Shown: positions 34,412-41,718 of the stretch, piece by piece
Layout: each line of letters starts with the position of its first letter
How positions within the stretch are numbered: the first letter of the stretch is position 1
DNA from: DAIOFH01 sp036745875
Lineage (GTDB): Bacteria > Planctomycetota > SZUA-567
NCBI GenBank assembly: GCA_036745875.1
Contig: DAIOFH010000014.1
Span: 1 to 44,668, forward strand
Reading direction: 5' to 3'
Length of the DNA: 44,668 nucleotides
Notes under the pieces: generated by a model
Seen by the model: only the letters and a program-made list of their open reading frames with translations
Told to the model about the DNA's origin: nothing
The model's database searches: none
Made by a program: the position numbers and the translations under genes

Positions 34412-34766
34412 CCCGAAGTTCCCCCTGCCGTTACGAGCGGCCAAAAAGCCGACAATTCCCCAAAGGCGCAAAATTCCAAAATCCGGCAAAATCCCCAAGC
34501 GTCGATTTTGCTGATTTGCCTGTCCATAATCAAGCACCATTTTCGGAAAAAGTTGCCTGCGCTGTTTCCGCCATGTATTATCAATACGATACGTTGATAA
34601 AAAATTCCAAAATTGACTTGTCTGGAGTCCCGAAAAAAATAAACTCAGACCACCGGGGTTCTTCATATACAATATATATGATTCAACCACCAAAACGGCA
34701 TTTCTTGGAGTCGGGAGGCTCGGGGGGAGCCTTGGTATCCAAATTACAATTGAAAAAGGGTTCTTC
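34412..34766. other. Divergent intergenic region between fliO and the LolB-like lipoprotein gene
   Basis: This 355-base region should carry promoters for the whole flagellar block on the minus strand and for the lipoprotein-exporter genes on the plus strand. I found no good consensus promoter. There is a -10-like TACAAT at 34668-34673 (+) with no clear -35, an AT-rich stretch, and the inverted repeat described separately. No gene is supported. Confidence 0.55.
34578..34600. promoter_or_regulatory. Inverted repeat, possible operator
   Basis: TTATCAA (34578-34584) and TTGATAA (34594-34600) form perfect 7-base inverted arms around a 9-base spacer that itself contains ACG-ATA-CGT symmetry. The site lies in the divergent promoter region, in a position suited to a regulator binding site. 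Confidence 0.4.
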
Positions 34767-35693
34767 ATGTCCAAATTCGCCTGTTTGGCAGCATTGGCCG
34801 CCGTATTGCTTCTCTCCGGCTGTTCTTCTTCGGGAAGAGGTTCGTCGTCCGTAGCGTTTAAACCAGTCGACACTACGGCCAGCCCCGAGGTGCTTGTCGC
34901 CAACGCGGTGGAATCCCGGGCATCCCTTTCCAGCCTCTCCGGCAAGGGGGTCATGCGCATCGTCGACACCCCCAACCGTTTCGGCCTTACCGTCAACGCC
35001 AACGTCGTCGCCGACGACACCAAGCGCATGCGCATACGCGGCGACAAACTGGCCGGTTCCATCCAGGCGTTCGACATTGTCATGCTGGGAGAGGAAATCG
35101 GCTTTTACGTTCCCATGCAAAAGACATTATACTACGGCAAGGTCAATGAACTCCAAAATCTGACCTTCCGTTTCGATCCGGATGAAGTGTTGCGTCAGAT
35201 GCTTTCTCCGGACGCGTCGTTGTTGTTGAAAAAATGGCGTTATGTCCCCTCCGAAAACCAGGGACGCGGACGCCCCAGTGAAATCATCCTCGAAGAGGAA
35301 GTGCCAGGGAACAGGCCGAGAATGCAACTCGCCCTTGACTCCCGCACCGGCATGATCCTCTCAGTCAGCCACCTCGACCCCTCCGGCAGGCCGTTCCTCG
35401 TCAAGAATTACGGCGACTATCGAAGTCTTGACCGCGGCAAGGGAAAGCGTGTGCAGGACGACTTCGTCTTTCCCTACTTGATGAGCCTGTCGTGGCCCAG
35501 GGATCAGCGCTCCATGGAACTGCATTTCAAGGCCGTCGAAGGCGACGCCATCGTCCTCGAAGAGGACTTCGACCTTGCCACATCGGACGATACCCGCTAC
35601 TTGCCGCTCGGCGAAGCCACCATCAGCCCCGAGCTTTCCGACGATCCACTGGCGGTCGCAAACACCGACTACTCCACCGAAAGACCTTTGTAA
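34767..35693 (+). CDS. Outer-membrane lipoprotein, LolB/DUF4292-like
   Basis: The 308-residue product has a lipoprotein signal peptide with lipobox LLLSGCSSS (Cys near residue 19) followed by a Ser-rich linker; Ser after the Cys fits outer-membrane sorting. The core starts LSSLSGKGVMRIVDTPNRFG, a pattern typical of LolB- and DUF4292-type half-barrels that hold lipid acyl chains. Further strands include FDIVMLGEEIGFYVPMQKTL. It precedes an RND exporter by 3 bases, and a LolA-like protein follows that, so it may be the outer-membrane acceptor of a lipid or lipoprotein transport route (inference). Confidence 0.75.
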   Translation: MSKFACLAALAAVLLLSGCSSSGRGSSSVAFKPVDTTASPEVLVANAVESRASLSSLSGKGVMRIVDTPNRFGLTVNANVVADDTKRMRIRGDKLAGSIQAFDIVMLGEEIGFYVPMQKTLYYGKVNELQNLTFRFDPDEVLRQMLSPDASLLLKKWRYVPSENQGRGRPSEIILEEEVPGNRPRMQLALDSRTGMILSVSHLDPSGRPFLVKNYGDYRSLDRGKGKRVQDDFVFPYLMSLSWPRDQRSMELHFKAVEGDAIVLEEDFDLATSDDTRYLPLGEATISPELSDDPLAVANTDYSTERPL

Positions 35694-35696
35694 CCG

Positions 35697-38657
35697 ATGC
35701 GAACAAAAATACTTAGGAATATCGCGCACTTTACCTGCCGACGCTACGGCCTGGTATTGTGGACAGCGTTTATTATCACCGTCATCTCATGGCTGCCGCC
35801 CGTCATCAGCTATTTCAGGGGCGGCCTGCATGCACCCTTCGACCTTGCGACCATGCTGCCGCAAGACGTGCGCGCCTCCCGCGATTTCACTCGCGCGGTG
35901 ACGGACTTCGACTCCGTGGACGAGGCGGTGGTGGTTTTTCATCTCGGATCTTCCTCCGAACGCGAGCCGACAGCCAAGGAGCTTGCCCGCGATCCAGAAC
36001 TTGGCAGTGAAACCGCCCGGCTGCAGCGCCGCGCAGCCAGGGAAAAATACGTAGACACGGCTGGGCAAGCGGCCGACCGACTGGTCGAACTGCTCCAGGA
36101 AGACGAACGCATTCAGTCGGTATTTTGCCGGAAGTTCCGCCCGGACGACCGCGATTACCTTCTCTACGACGCTCTGCCGTCCTTTGGCCTCCTGCTTCTC
36201 GGCGACGAGGAAATTCCCCGCGTCAAGGAGCTTCTGGAGCCGGATCAGATCCGCCGTTCCGTCGCCAACCTCAAGTCCCGCCTCGGTTCCTCCGTCAGCG
36301 GCGCGATGGAACTGGACGAATTCATCGTTCTCGACGCCATCGGCCTCGGTACCGTATTCCAGCGTTCCCTGAATCGCTACGGGGTATCGGACGCCTCCGG
36401 TTCCGGCTCGTCCTTCGGTGGCTACCTGGTGGATAAAAACGCAACCATGCTCCTCGTGGTCATCCAACCGGACCGTCCGGCGCAGAGCATCGATTTCTCC
36501 CTCAGCGTCTCGGAACTGCTTCGCAGTAAGGCGGAACAGGCCTATAGCGAAATCGTGCCGGAAGCGGCCAAAAACGGCATCCGCCTCGAATTCGGCGGCG
36601 GCTACGAAGCGGCGGTCCGCTACACCAGCCACGTCAGTTCCAACCTCTTTTCCACCCTGATGACCAGCCTTTTCGGCGTCCTCGCCCTTTTCGGCCTCAT
36701 TTTCAAACGATTCGGCGTTCTTCTTTACATCGGCATCCCCCTGGTGATGGTGGTCTCCTGGACCATCGGCATCGGCTGGATACTTTTCGGCCAGTTGAAC
36801 ATCATTTCCGCCGCCTTCGCCGCGGTGCTGGTCGCCCTCGGGATCGACTACGCCATTCATATATACAACCGCTATATCGGCGAGCGTGCCATGGGCGTGG
36901 AATTTGAGAAGGCTTTCGAAATTTCCTTCGAGCATACCGGCTGGGGCGTAATCATCGGCATGGTCACGACGGCGGTGGCTTTCCTTTCCCTTACATTCAC
37001 CAGGTTTTCCCAGCTTGCCGAATTCGGCGCGCTTGCCGGGATCGGCATTGTCCTTTCCGCCCCGGTCATCATGTTCGTCCTCCCCGCCATGCTATCCTGG
37101 CGTTACCGGGAAAGCGGCGAAAGGAGCGCCATCTTCAAGCCGTCCAGCCTCGGCTTGGACCGCCTTGGCAACTGGGTCGAGAACCATGCGCAGAAAGCTC
37201 TCGGCCTGGGCATACTGGTCGCCGTCATTTGTGCAGGCAGGCTGATCCTGTGGCCCGACGCCATCCTTTTCGACGAACGCATTTCCAGCCTTCGTCCGCC
37301 CGAGCGGGTGTTTGAACTGGGCGGAGAAATTGCCCGCGCCTTCTCGAACCGCAACCCGAACTCGTTGATGCTTCTGGCCTATGGGGAAACGGAAGAAGCT
37401 GCGGTGGAAAAGGCGGCGCAATTGGAGAAGCGCTGCGCGGAAATGGAGCACATGTCCCTCGTCGGCAGGAAGGGCGTGGAAATGCCCCTTCTCGTCGCGT
37501 ATGAATCGTTCCTGCGCTATCTGCCTGCACCCTCAAGCCAGCGACGCATGCTTGACGCCCTGAGGGAGGCGGATATCCCCCGCGCGCTTGTTACATTCAG
37601 GCAGGCATTGGCGGATGAAAACCTTGACGAGGAATTCTTCGGCTATACCACCTACCTTCTGGAGGAACACGAGCGACGTATCCAGGAAAACGACATCGTC
37701 CTGCCGACCAAGCTCGAAGGCACCCCCTTGTGGCGCTATGTCAAGCGCTTTGTCTCGCAAAGCAGGCAGGTCATCGACCTGCGAAAGCCGCTCCCGGCCG
37801 ATCTGCAGTTCCCGGTGACGGTGGCGTCCCCAGCCGTGGCGCGCTCTGAATCGATCAAGGCGAAGCCCGGCGATGTCCTGACCAGGGACGAGCTTCTCGC
37901 CTTGTTCCATAATCCCGATCTTACCTGGCAGGAGCAGGTAAAGCGCGTCACCATCAAGCGCCCCTCCGGCTGGGTCATCAAAACCAGCGTCTATCCGCCC
38001 ATCGACGACACGACCCGCGCCGGCGATCCGCTCGTCGACGATATCTGGCTCACGGCGGTACGTAACGAACTCGGCATAGAAGCGGGAGAAAATCCGGCAA
38101 GGGAAACCGTCGTCCTCGCCGGCATGCCCATCATGGCGCATGAACTGGCCGAAATTGTGAAGTCCGATTTCGAGCGCGTTTCCCTTGCCGTCTTCGTCAT
38201 TTGCTTCGCAGTCCTTTGCGCCTTCTTCATTCGCAATCCGATCCGCGCCGTATGGAGCCTGGCCCCGATCATCTTGGGGTTGCTATACCTTCTCGGCTTC
38301 ATGAGCATAGTCGGCATCCATTTCAACTTTGTCAACACCCTGGTCGTGCCCATCATAATCGGCATCGGCGTCGACAACGGCATCCATTTGACGGAACGCT
38401 TTTTCGAGGCTTGCTACAGTGCCAAGACCATCATCTCGGATACCGGCCGCGCGCTTATCGTGACCGCCCTCACTAGCGTAGCCGGCTTCGGGTCGCTTGC
38501 CATCAGCGGGTATGAGGGCGTTGCCAGCATGGGCAGGCTGACGATCTTCGCCCTTGGCTGGGTGCTTTTCGCCAGCCTGGTGACTGTACCGGCGCTGATG
38601 TCCATAGTCTACCGGAAAAAACGCGAACAGGAATCCAAGGGGCTGCCGACGGAATAG
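35697..38657 (+). CDS. RND superfamily (MMPL/HpnN-like) exporter
   Basis: This 986-residue inner-membrane protein has the duplicated RND plan. One span near residue 15-40 is followed by a large periplasmic domain (DLATMLPQDVRASRDFTRAV), spans at about 305-470 with the proton-relay-type motif GIDYAIHIYNRY near residue 382, and another span. A second periplasmic domain and spans at about 825-975 with GIGVDNGIHLTERFFE near 891 complete it. The layout fits the MMPL/HpnN group that moves hydrophobic lipids (for example hopanoids) to the outer membrane. It is encoded 3 bases after the LolB-like lipoprotein gene and upstream of a LolA-like carrier gene. Confidence 0.92.
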   Translation: MRTKILRNIAHFTCRRYGLVLWTAFIITVISWLPPVISYFRGGLHAPFDLATMLPQDVRASRDFTRAVTDFDSVDEAVVVFHLGSSSEREPTAKELARDPELGSETARLQRRAAREKYVDTAGQAADRLVELLQEDERIQSVFCRKFRPDDRDYLLYDALPSFGLLLLGDEEIPRVKELLEPDQIRRSVANLKSRLGSSVSGAMELDEFIVLDAIGLGTVFQRSLNRYGVSDASGSGSSFGGYLVDKNATMLLVVIQPDRPAQSIDFSLSVSELLRSKAEQAYSEIVPEAAKNGIRLEFGGGYEAAVRYTSHVSSNLFSTLMTSLFGVLALFGLIFKRFGVLLYIGIPLVMVVSWTIGIGWILFGQLNIISAAFAAVLVALGIDYAIHIYNRYIGERAMGVEFEKAFEISFEHTGWGVIIGMVTTAVAFLSLTFTRFSQLAEFGALAGIGIVLSAPVIMFVLPAMLSWRYRESGERSAIFKPSSLGLDRLGNWVENHAQKALGLGILVAVICAGRLILWPDAILFDERISSLRPPERVFELGGEIARAFSNRNPNSLMLLAYGETEEAAVEKAAQLEKRCAEMEHMSLVGRKGVEMPLLVAYESFLRYLPAPSSQRRMLDALREADIPRALVTFRQALADENLDEEFFGYTTYLLEEHERRIQENDIVLPTKLEGTPLWRYVKRFVSQSRQVIDLRKPLPADLQFPVTVASPAVARSESIKAKPGDVLTRDELLALFHNPDLTWQEQVKRVTIKRPSGWVIKTSVYPPIDDTTRAGDPLVDDIWLTAVRNELGIEAGENPARETVVLAGMPIMAHELAEIVKSDFERVSLAVFVICFAVLCAFFIRNPIRAVWSLAPIILGLLYLLGFMSIVGIHFNFVNTLVVPIIIGIGVDNGIHLTERFFEACYSAKTIISDTGRALIVTALTSVAGFGSLAISGYEGVASMGRLTIFALGWVLFASLVTVPALMSIVYRKKREQESKGLPTE

Positions 38658-38775
38658 CGCCTTTAATAGTATCCGGTTCCTTGATGCGCTTTACGGTGCA
38701 ACCGGCCTAGACCGAAAAGCTCCAAGGAATGCTCGGATTCAATTTAAAAACGCAACAGCCAGATGAATTTCTCTT
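38658..38775. other. Spacer between exporter and LolA-like gene
   Basis: No gene is seen. It contains scattered inverted repeats (CCGGTT with AACCGG; TTCCTTG with CAAGGAA) that might form weak secondary structure after the exporter stop. Confidence 0.4.
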
Positions 38776-38804
38776 TTGATATTACGATTGAAGTTGGTTA
38801 TACT
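38776..38804 (+). promoter_or_regulatory. Sigma-70 type promoter for the LolA-like gene
   Basis: TTGATA (38776-38781), a 17-base spacer and TATACT (38799-38804) match the consensus at five of six positions in each box. The gene therefore has its own promoter besides any read-through from the exporter gene. Confidence 0.7.
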
Positions 38805-38810
38805 ATCAGA

Positions 38811-38842
38811 CATCGTCCCTTGAACGGGGACGATGCTTGTTT
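38811..38842 (+). promoter_or_regulatory. Hairpin with T-run at the predicted transcript start
   Basis: CATCGTCCC (38811-38819) pairs perfectly with GGGACGATG (38827-38835), then comes TTGTTTT. It begins about where the promoter at 38776-38804 should initiate. It could be a 5'-stabilising structure, an attenuator, or a terminator for read-through from the exporter gene. Confidence 0.5.
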
Positions 38843-38879
38843 TATCGTGATTTTTTATTGCCGACTCGAAAGGATAGTC

Positions 38880-39782
38880 ATGCAAAAAAGACTTCCCTGC
38901 GTTGCCCTGCTTATGTACCTGCTTGCTTTCAGCATTGCACAGGGAGGTGAACCGCAGGGGCGGCCGTTGTCGCCGCAGGAGACGGATCAGGCGATCAACG
39001 CCGTGTTTAGTTCCGCCTCGGGTGTCGTGAGGATGGAAGCCGACATCATCACTCAAAAAACCGGCGGCATGAACAAGGGCATGCAAACATCCTATGAATT
39101 CCTCCGCATGGAGACGCCCACAAGAATGTGGCTGCAGAACCGTGGTGAAAGCCAGTTGCAGCTGCCTTTGGAACAAAGCAGCCTCATCATCGTCGACGGC
39201 AGGAACATCTGGGAAGTCGAACCGCGCAGCCGCGAAAGCCGCGAACGTTCGGTAAGCTGGCGCGCTTTCCGGCCCAACCTCGAAGGAAGGCAGGCACAGG
39301 GACTGGCGGCCTTTATCGGGCTGTTCCTGATGGGAAAAGAAGTGACGTCCGCCACCGGCATCCGCGAGGATTTCGATATCCGCGCCTTCGAGGAACAAAT
39401 CCCGAACAGGCGGGACAAAACATTGCATTTCATACTGCAGCCGCGACGCGGCGGGGAAACGCTGGAACTGTGGATGTATCCCCAGGCCACCCTGCCGTGG
39501 CGGATACGCTCCTTCGAGCGCAAAGTCATCCGCTTCCCTCCCCCGAAGCCAGGTGAACAGCCCCGCTTCCGGCTGGAAGAGACGGTACGCACGCTGCGTA
39601 ACGTGAAAACCAACCTGGACGGCCTGCCGCCCTTCAACGCCAACGCCTTCATGCTGCCGCTCGCGCAGGACATGCTGGTACGGGATGAAACAACCAACCA
39701 GGTAATCTCCCACGACCAGGTCAGACAGGAGTTGAACGCCGTGCGCAGCGAATACCAGGCAAGCGCGGGCGGAAGAAGATAA
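38880..39782 (+). CDS. LolA-like periplasmic lipoprotein/lipid carrier
   Basis: The product of about 300 residues starts with a signal peptide (MQKRLPCVALLMYLLAFSIA). The LolA-type half-barrel pattern follows: residues about 40-60 with GVVRMEADIITQ, then YEFLRMETPTRMWLQNRG, SSLIIVDGRNIWEVEP and LELWMYPQATLPWRIRSFE. The ATG at 38880 has an AAGGA site at the right distance; a longer frame from 38763 would run through the promoter. It sits downstream of an RND exporter and a LolB-like lipoprotein, consistent with shuttling a lipid or lipoprotein across the periplasm. It is larger than E. coli LolA (about 200 residues) and is not expected to be that ortholog. Confidence 0.75.
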   Translation: MQKRLPCVALLMYLLAFSIAQGGEPQGRPLSPQETDQAINAVFSSASGVVRMEADIITQKTGGMNKGMQTSYEFLRMETPTRMWLQNRGESQLQLPLEQSSLIIVDGRNIWEVEPRSRESRERSVSWRAFRPNLEGRQAQGLAAFIGLFLMGKEVTSATGIREDFDIRAFEEQIPNRRDKTLHFILQPRRGGETLELWMYPQATLPWRIRSFERKVIRFPPPKPGEQPRFRLEETVRTLRNVKTNLDGLPPFNANAFMLPLAQDMLVRDETTNQVISHDQVRQELNAVRSEYQASAGGRR

Positions 39783-39820
39783 CCTCTTTTGTGAAAAAGA
39801 AAAATAATTAAAAAAGCGTA

Positions 39821-39848
39821 TTGACAAAAGAGTGAAGATTCATATACT
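39821..39848 (+). promoter_or_regulatory. Promoter of tRNA-Asp
   Basis: A consensus TTGACA (39821-39826) is separated by 16 bases from TATACT (39843-39848), about 40 bases upstream of the tRNA. Confidence 0.8.
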
Positions 39849-39889
39849 TTTCCAGCTCACAGCAGTACTTCAAGCAACAACGAATATGT

Positions 39890-39966
39890 GATCGCGTAGC
39901 GCAATTGGTTAGAGCACCAGACTGTCGATCTGGAGGCTGCGGGTTCGAGTCCCGTCGCGATCGCCA
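39890..39966 (+). tRNA. tRNA-Asp (GTC)
   Basis: A full cloverleaf is visible. The 7-bp acceptor stem is GATCGCG/CGCGATC, the D-arm contains AGCGCAATTGGTTAGAGC, and the anticodon stem CCAGA/TCTGG has anticodon GTC at 39924-39926. The T-arm has GGGTTCGAGTCCC. The 3' CCA is encoded (39964-39966). It has its own promoter and terminator, so it is a single-gene unit. Confidence 0.97.
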
Positions 39967-39974
39967 ATATAACG

Positions 39975-40010
39975 ACCCTGTTCTCATCGAGAACAGGGTT
40001 TTTTATTTTA
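39975..40010 (+). terminator. Intrinsic terminator of tRNA-Asp
   Basis: ACCCTGTTCTC (39975-39985) pairs perfectly with GAGAACAGGGT (39989-39999), followed by a T-rich run. Confidence 0.92.
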
Positions 40011-40033
40011 CCATGAGTCAATTGTTCGGATTG

Positions 40034-40042
40034 TGCTATGAT
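40034..40042 (+). promoter_or_regulatory. Extended -10 promoter for the Cas2-like gene
   Basis: TGCTATGAT combines an extended TGn element with TATGAT, about 45 bases before the ATG at 40087. The -35 position is weak. Confidence 0.4.
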
Positions 40043-40086
40043 TGCGTGGGTGTGTTACGGGAATCAGAAGACTGCAAAGGAAAGAT

Positions 40087-40359
40087 ATGACTACGTACTT
40101 GATTGCCTATAATTCCAAAACCCCGGGCGCCGACAATAGCGGCCTCTCAAAGGCCATTCAGGAAGCGTACCAGACATCGTGCCGCTGTCTTGATTCAACC
40201 TGGATAGTCGTCTCCGAAAAGGACGTTGTGCAGGTCAGGGACAGCCTCATGAGCCATGTTGACGCACACGACCGGCTCCTGGTATGCGAAATAACGAAAA
40301 ACATGGCCTGGACAGCCCTGCCTCCCGAGATCCACGACTGGGTGGTAAAACTGCTGTAA
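40087..40359 (+). CDS. Free-standing Cas2-like / SinR-family small protein
   Basis: The 90-residue product starts with a beta-strand typical of the Cas2/VapD ferredoxin-like fold (MTTYLIAYNSKTPGADNSGL), then has a helix, LDSTWIVVSEKDVVQVRDSL and the closing strand DRLLVCEITKNMAWTAL. Short proteins of this pattern are often annotated as SinR family and are thought to share the Cas2 fold; no nuclease activity can be assigned. No cas1, other cas genes or repeats are nearby. The ATG has an AAAGGA site at about 6 bases. The longer upstream frame from 40042 is not needed. It sits between tRNA-Asp and the attachment-site scar, so it may belong to accessory DNA. Confidence 0.65.
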   Translation: MTTYLIAYNSKTPGADNSGLSKAIQEAYQTSCRCLDSTWIVVSEKDVVQVRDSLMSHVDAHDRLLVCEITKNMAWTALPPEIHDWVVKLL

Positions 40360-40390
40360 GGACGTGTTCCTGCTGTCCGCGACGCCAGTT

Positions 40391-40423
40391 AATAAAGGCC
40401 GTAATCCCTAATTGATCACGGCC
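40391..40423 (-). terminator. Terminator of the former tRNA-Val
   Basis: On the minus strand a GGCCGT/ACGGCC stem with further imperfect pairing is followed by TTTATT, just past the CCA end of the tRNA-Val fragment. It may also stop transcription from the Cas2-like gene. Confidence 0.65.
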
Positions 40424-40431
40424 GTATATTC

Positions 40432-40480
40432 TGGTGGGCAGTACTGGGTTCGAACCAGTGACCCCCTGCTTGTAAGGCAG
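40432..40480 (-). other. 3' half of tRNA-Val (TAC): attachment-site scar
   Basis: Read on the minus strand, this segment is the 3' part of a tRNA-Val: anticodon arm with anticodon TAC (plus-strand 40472-40474), variable loop, T-arm ACTGG-TTCGAAC-CCAGT, acceptor 3' strand ACTGCCC and an encoded CCA (40432-40434). The 5' half (acceptor 5' strand, D-arm) is missing: beyond 40480 the sequence is unrelated. The original tRNA terminator remains next to the CCA. This is the classic footprint left at one side of an element integrated into a tRNA gene by a tyrosine recombinase. Confidence 0.85.
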
Positions 40481-40648
40481 AAATGTGAATCCCCCAAAGA
40501 GTTTAATACCAACGCGTTACCGCGAGAAGACAAGACATTGGACAGGCCAATGGACAGGAGGAAAAGAGATTGCGACCTATCCCGTGTTATTGCAGCATGG
40601 CCTAACCTGGCGAACAAGGTCAAAAAAGCAATCCTGAAACTACTATAA
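40481..40648 (+). pseudogene. Possible fragment of an integrase-associated small protein
   Basis: An open frame continuing from the tRNA fragment ends with a helical segment DLSRVIAAWPNLANKVKK followed by AILKLL. Short W..L...I...I helical tails of this kind accompany integrase cassettes in some bacteria, but this link is from memory and weak. There is no good start: the frame only opens with a TTG at 40412 and reads through the tRNA remnant. It overlaps the end of hicB on the other strand by 6 bases. It is probably the 3' remnant of a gene cut by integration. Confidence 0.35.
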
Positions 40649-41044
40649 TGATGCCTCCGCAAGCACGAACTTGATTGATCCCGGAAGTTCTCTTTTGCCC
40701 CTCTCCCATTCGGAAATGCTCTCTTTGGTGACTTCCAGCTTTTGAGCCATGTCGGCTTGGGTAAGGTTGCGATGCTTGCGGTATTCCCGCAGGTATTTGC
40801 CGTCGATGACTTTTTTGTCGAGACCGGGAAGCGGAACAGTGACGAAGGAGTAAAACTCGTCTCCTTCCGGAATATGCTCGCCGTCTTCCATCATCCCTAG
40901 AATGTGCAGCTCCAATGCCTCAACAATGTTTTTACGCGCTTCGTCAGCCGTTTTGCCGGTAGCCAGACAACCAGGAAAAGCGGGCGCATGGGCATTATAA
41001 CTATTGCCCGCCTTGGTTATTCCTATAAGAATGTTCTTCTCCAT
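40643..41044 (-). CDS. hicB: HicB-type antitoxin with C-terminal helix-turn-helix
   Basis: The 133-residue product has the HicB partial RNase-H-like fold at the N-terminus (GITKAGNSYNAHAPAFPGCL, then GKTADEARKNIVEALELHI). A C-terminal XRE-type helix-turn-helix follows (YLREYRKHRNLTQADMAQKL, then VTKESISEWERGKREL). It should neutralise HicA and repress the operon by binding its promoter. The AGGAGGAATACCA site precedes the ATG. It is encoded 11 bases after hicA. Confidence 0.93.
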   Translation of the reverse strand: MEKNILIGITKAGNSYNAHAPAFPGCLATGKTADEARKNIVEALELHILGMMEDGEHIPEGDEFYSFVTVPLPGLDKKVIDGKYLREYRKHRNLTQADMAQKLEVTKESISEWERGKRELPGSIKFVLAEASL

Positions 41045-41055
41045 TGGTATTCCTC

Positions 41056-41253
41056 CTATTTCAAGCCTGCTTGTTTCAACATAGAAAACCAGTTGTCAAT
41101 GTATATATCGTCACCCGGCTTCCCGTTTACTGTCACCTTGCCGGTCTTTATTGGATGTTTGAATTGCCGATGACTGCCCTTCTGGTAAATTAAAACCCAT
41201 CCATCCTTATCGAGCAGTTTTATCATATCTCTGATCTTGCCCTTACTCGCCAT
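41056..41253 (-). CDS. hicA: HicA-type mRNA interferase toxin
   Basis: The 65-residue product is a typical HicA: a double-stranded-RNA-binding-like fold with the catalytic His28 in YQKGSHRQFKHP and the GKVTVNGKPGDDI segment. HicA cleaves mRNA until bound by HicB. A strong ribosome binding site (AAGGAGGACTTATA) precedes the ATG. It is the first gene of the hicAB operon and lies directly downstream of a near-consensus promoter. Confidence 0.94.
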   Translation of the reverse strand: MASKGKIRDMIKLLDKDGWVLIYQKGSHRQFKHPIKTGKVTVNGKPGDDIYIDNWFSMLKQAGLK

Positions 41254-41279
41254 TATAAGTCCTCCTTAATATATTGTCA

Positions 41280-41307
41280 ATTATATAAGATAATCTCTAC
41301 TTGTCAA
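41280..41307 (-). promoter_or_regulatory. Consensus promoter of hicAB
   Basis: On the minus strand TTGACA (41307-41302), a 16-base spacer and TATAAT (41285-41280) are a perfect sigma-70 consensus, about 27 bases before the hicA ATG. Confidence 0.85.
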
Positions 41308-41324
41308 TCATAAAACGAGATTAT
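41290..41324. promoter_or_regulatory. Inverted repeat operator over the hicAB promoter
   Basis: ATAATCTC (41290-41297) and GAGATTAT (41317-41324) are 8-base inverted arms with a 19-base spacer, flanking and overlapping the -35 element. This is suited to the HicB helix-turn-helix. Confidence 0.6.
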
Positions 41325-41357
41325 ATCGTTTTTTAGTAAGAATTTTAAGATCAAATT

Positions 41358-41384
41358 AAAAAGGCCGCCCTCAATTGGGCGACC
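41358..41384 (-). terminator. Terminator of the small gene 41412-41594
   Basis: On the minus strand an 8-bp stem GGTCGCCC/GGGCGGCC (one G-T pair) with a 6-base loop is followed by TTTTT. Confidence 0.75.
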
Positions 41385-41411
41385 TGAGAACTAAACAAAC
41401 ATTGGTGTTAA

Positions 41412-41594
41412 TCACCGTAATTCCATAGCCGCCTCCCCAAGCATCTCCACTATAGACTTGAGAATTTGATACTTGGAAGATATTGTTTCTAAATGAGATA
41501 TACTGAGCATCAACTCTGCGCTTGCATCGGTCAGCTTACACATTAATTCCAGCTTTACGCTCTCATCTTCACATGGAACATTGAATGCAACCAT
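41412..41594 (-). CDS. Small hypothetical phage-region protein, 60 residues
   Basis: The ATG at 41594 (MVAFNVPCEDESVKLEL) has an AAAGGA site at 7 bases; the longer frame from 41654 would overlap the terminator of the previous gene. The product is acidic and helical (AELMLSISHLETISSKYQIL). I do not recognise it. It has its own downstream terminator. Confidence 0.55.
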   Translation of the reverse strand: MVAFNVPCEDESVKLELMCKLTDASAELMLSISHLETISSKYQILKSIVEMLGEAAMELR

Positions 41595-41668
41595 TGGCGA
41601 TCCTTTCATAAAAAGAGGGGTGAAGGTGGGACTCGGCAATGGTAGAGGATGCAACGTGGATAACTCTC

Positions 41669-41696
41669 AAAAAAAAGCCGCCCTTTCGGATGGCTT
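41669..41696 (-). terminator. Terminator after the holin-region operon
   Basis: On the minus strand AAGCC...GGCTT with inner CC/GG pairs around a GAAA loop is followed by eight T. It ends the minus-strand group starting at 43159. Confidence 0.85.
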
Positions 41697-41718
41697 GAAT
41701 TTGGTGACCCTACAAATC

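Noticed and set aside
34412..35083. Upstream extension of fliO to 35083
   Set aside because: The extension overlaps the divergent lipoprotein gene antisense, while the ATG at 34411 gives a proper signal peptide and normal domain order.
38763..38879. Longer start for the LolA-like protein
   Set aside because: The extra codons pass through the promoter and leader hairpin; the ATG at 38880 has a good ribosome binding site and begins a signal peptide.
40087..40359. CRISPR-Cas locus suggested by the Cas2-like protein
   Set aside because: No repeats, cas1 or effector genes are seen on either side, so it is listed only as an orphan Cas2-like protein.
40432..40480. Functional tRNA-Val
   Set aside because: Only the 3' half is present; there is no D-arm or 5' acceptor strand, so it is a scar and not a working tRNA.
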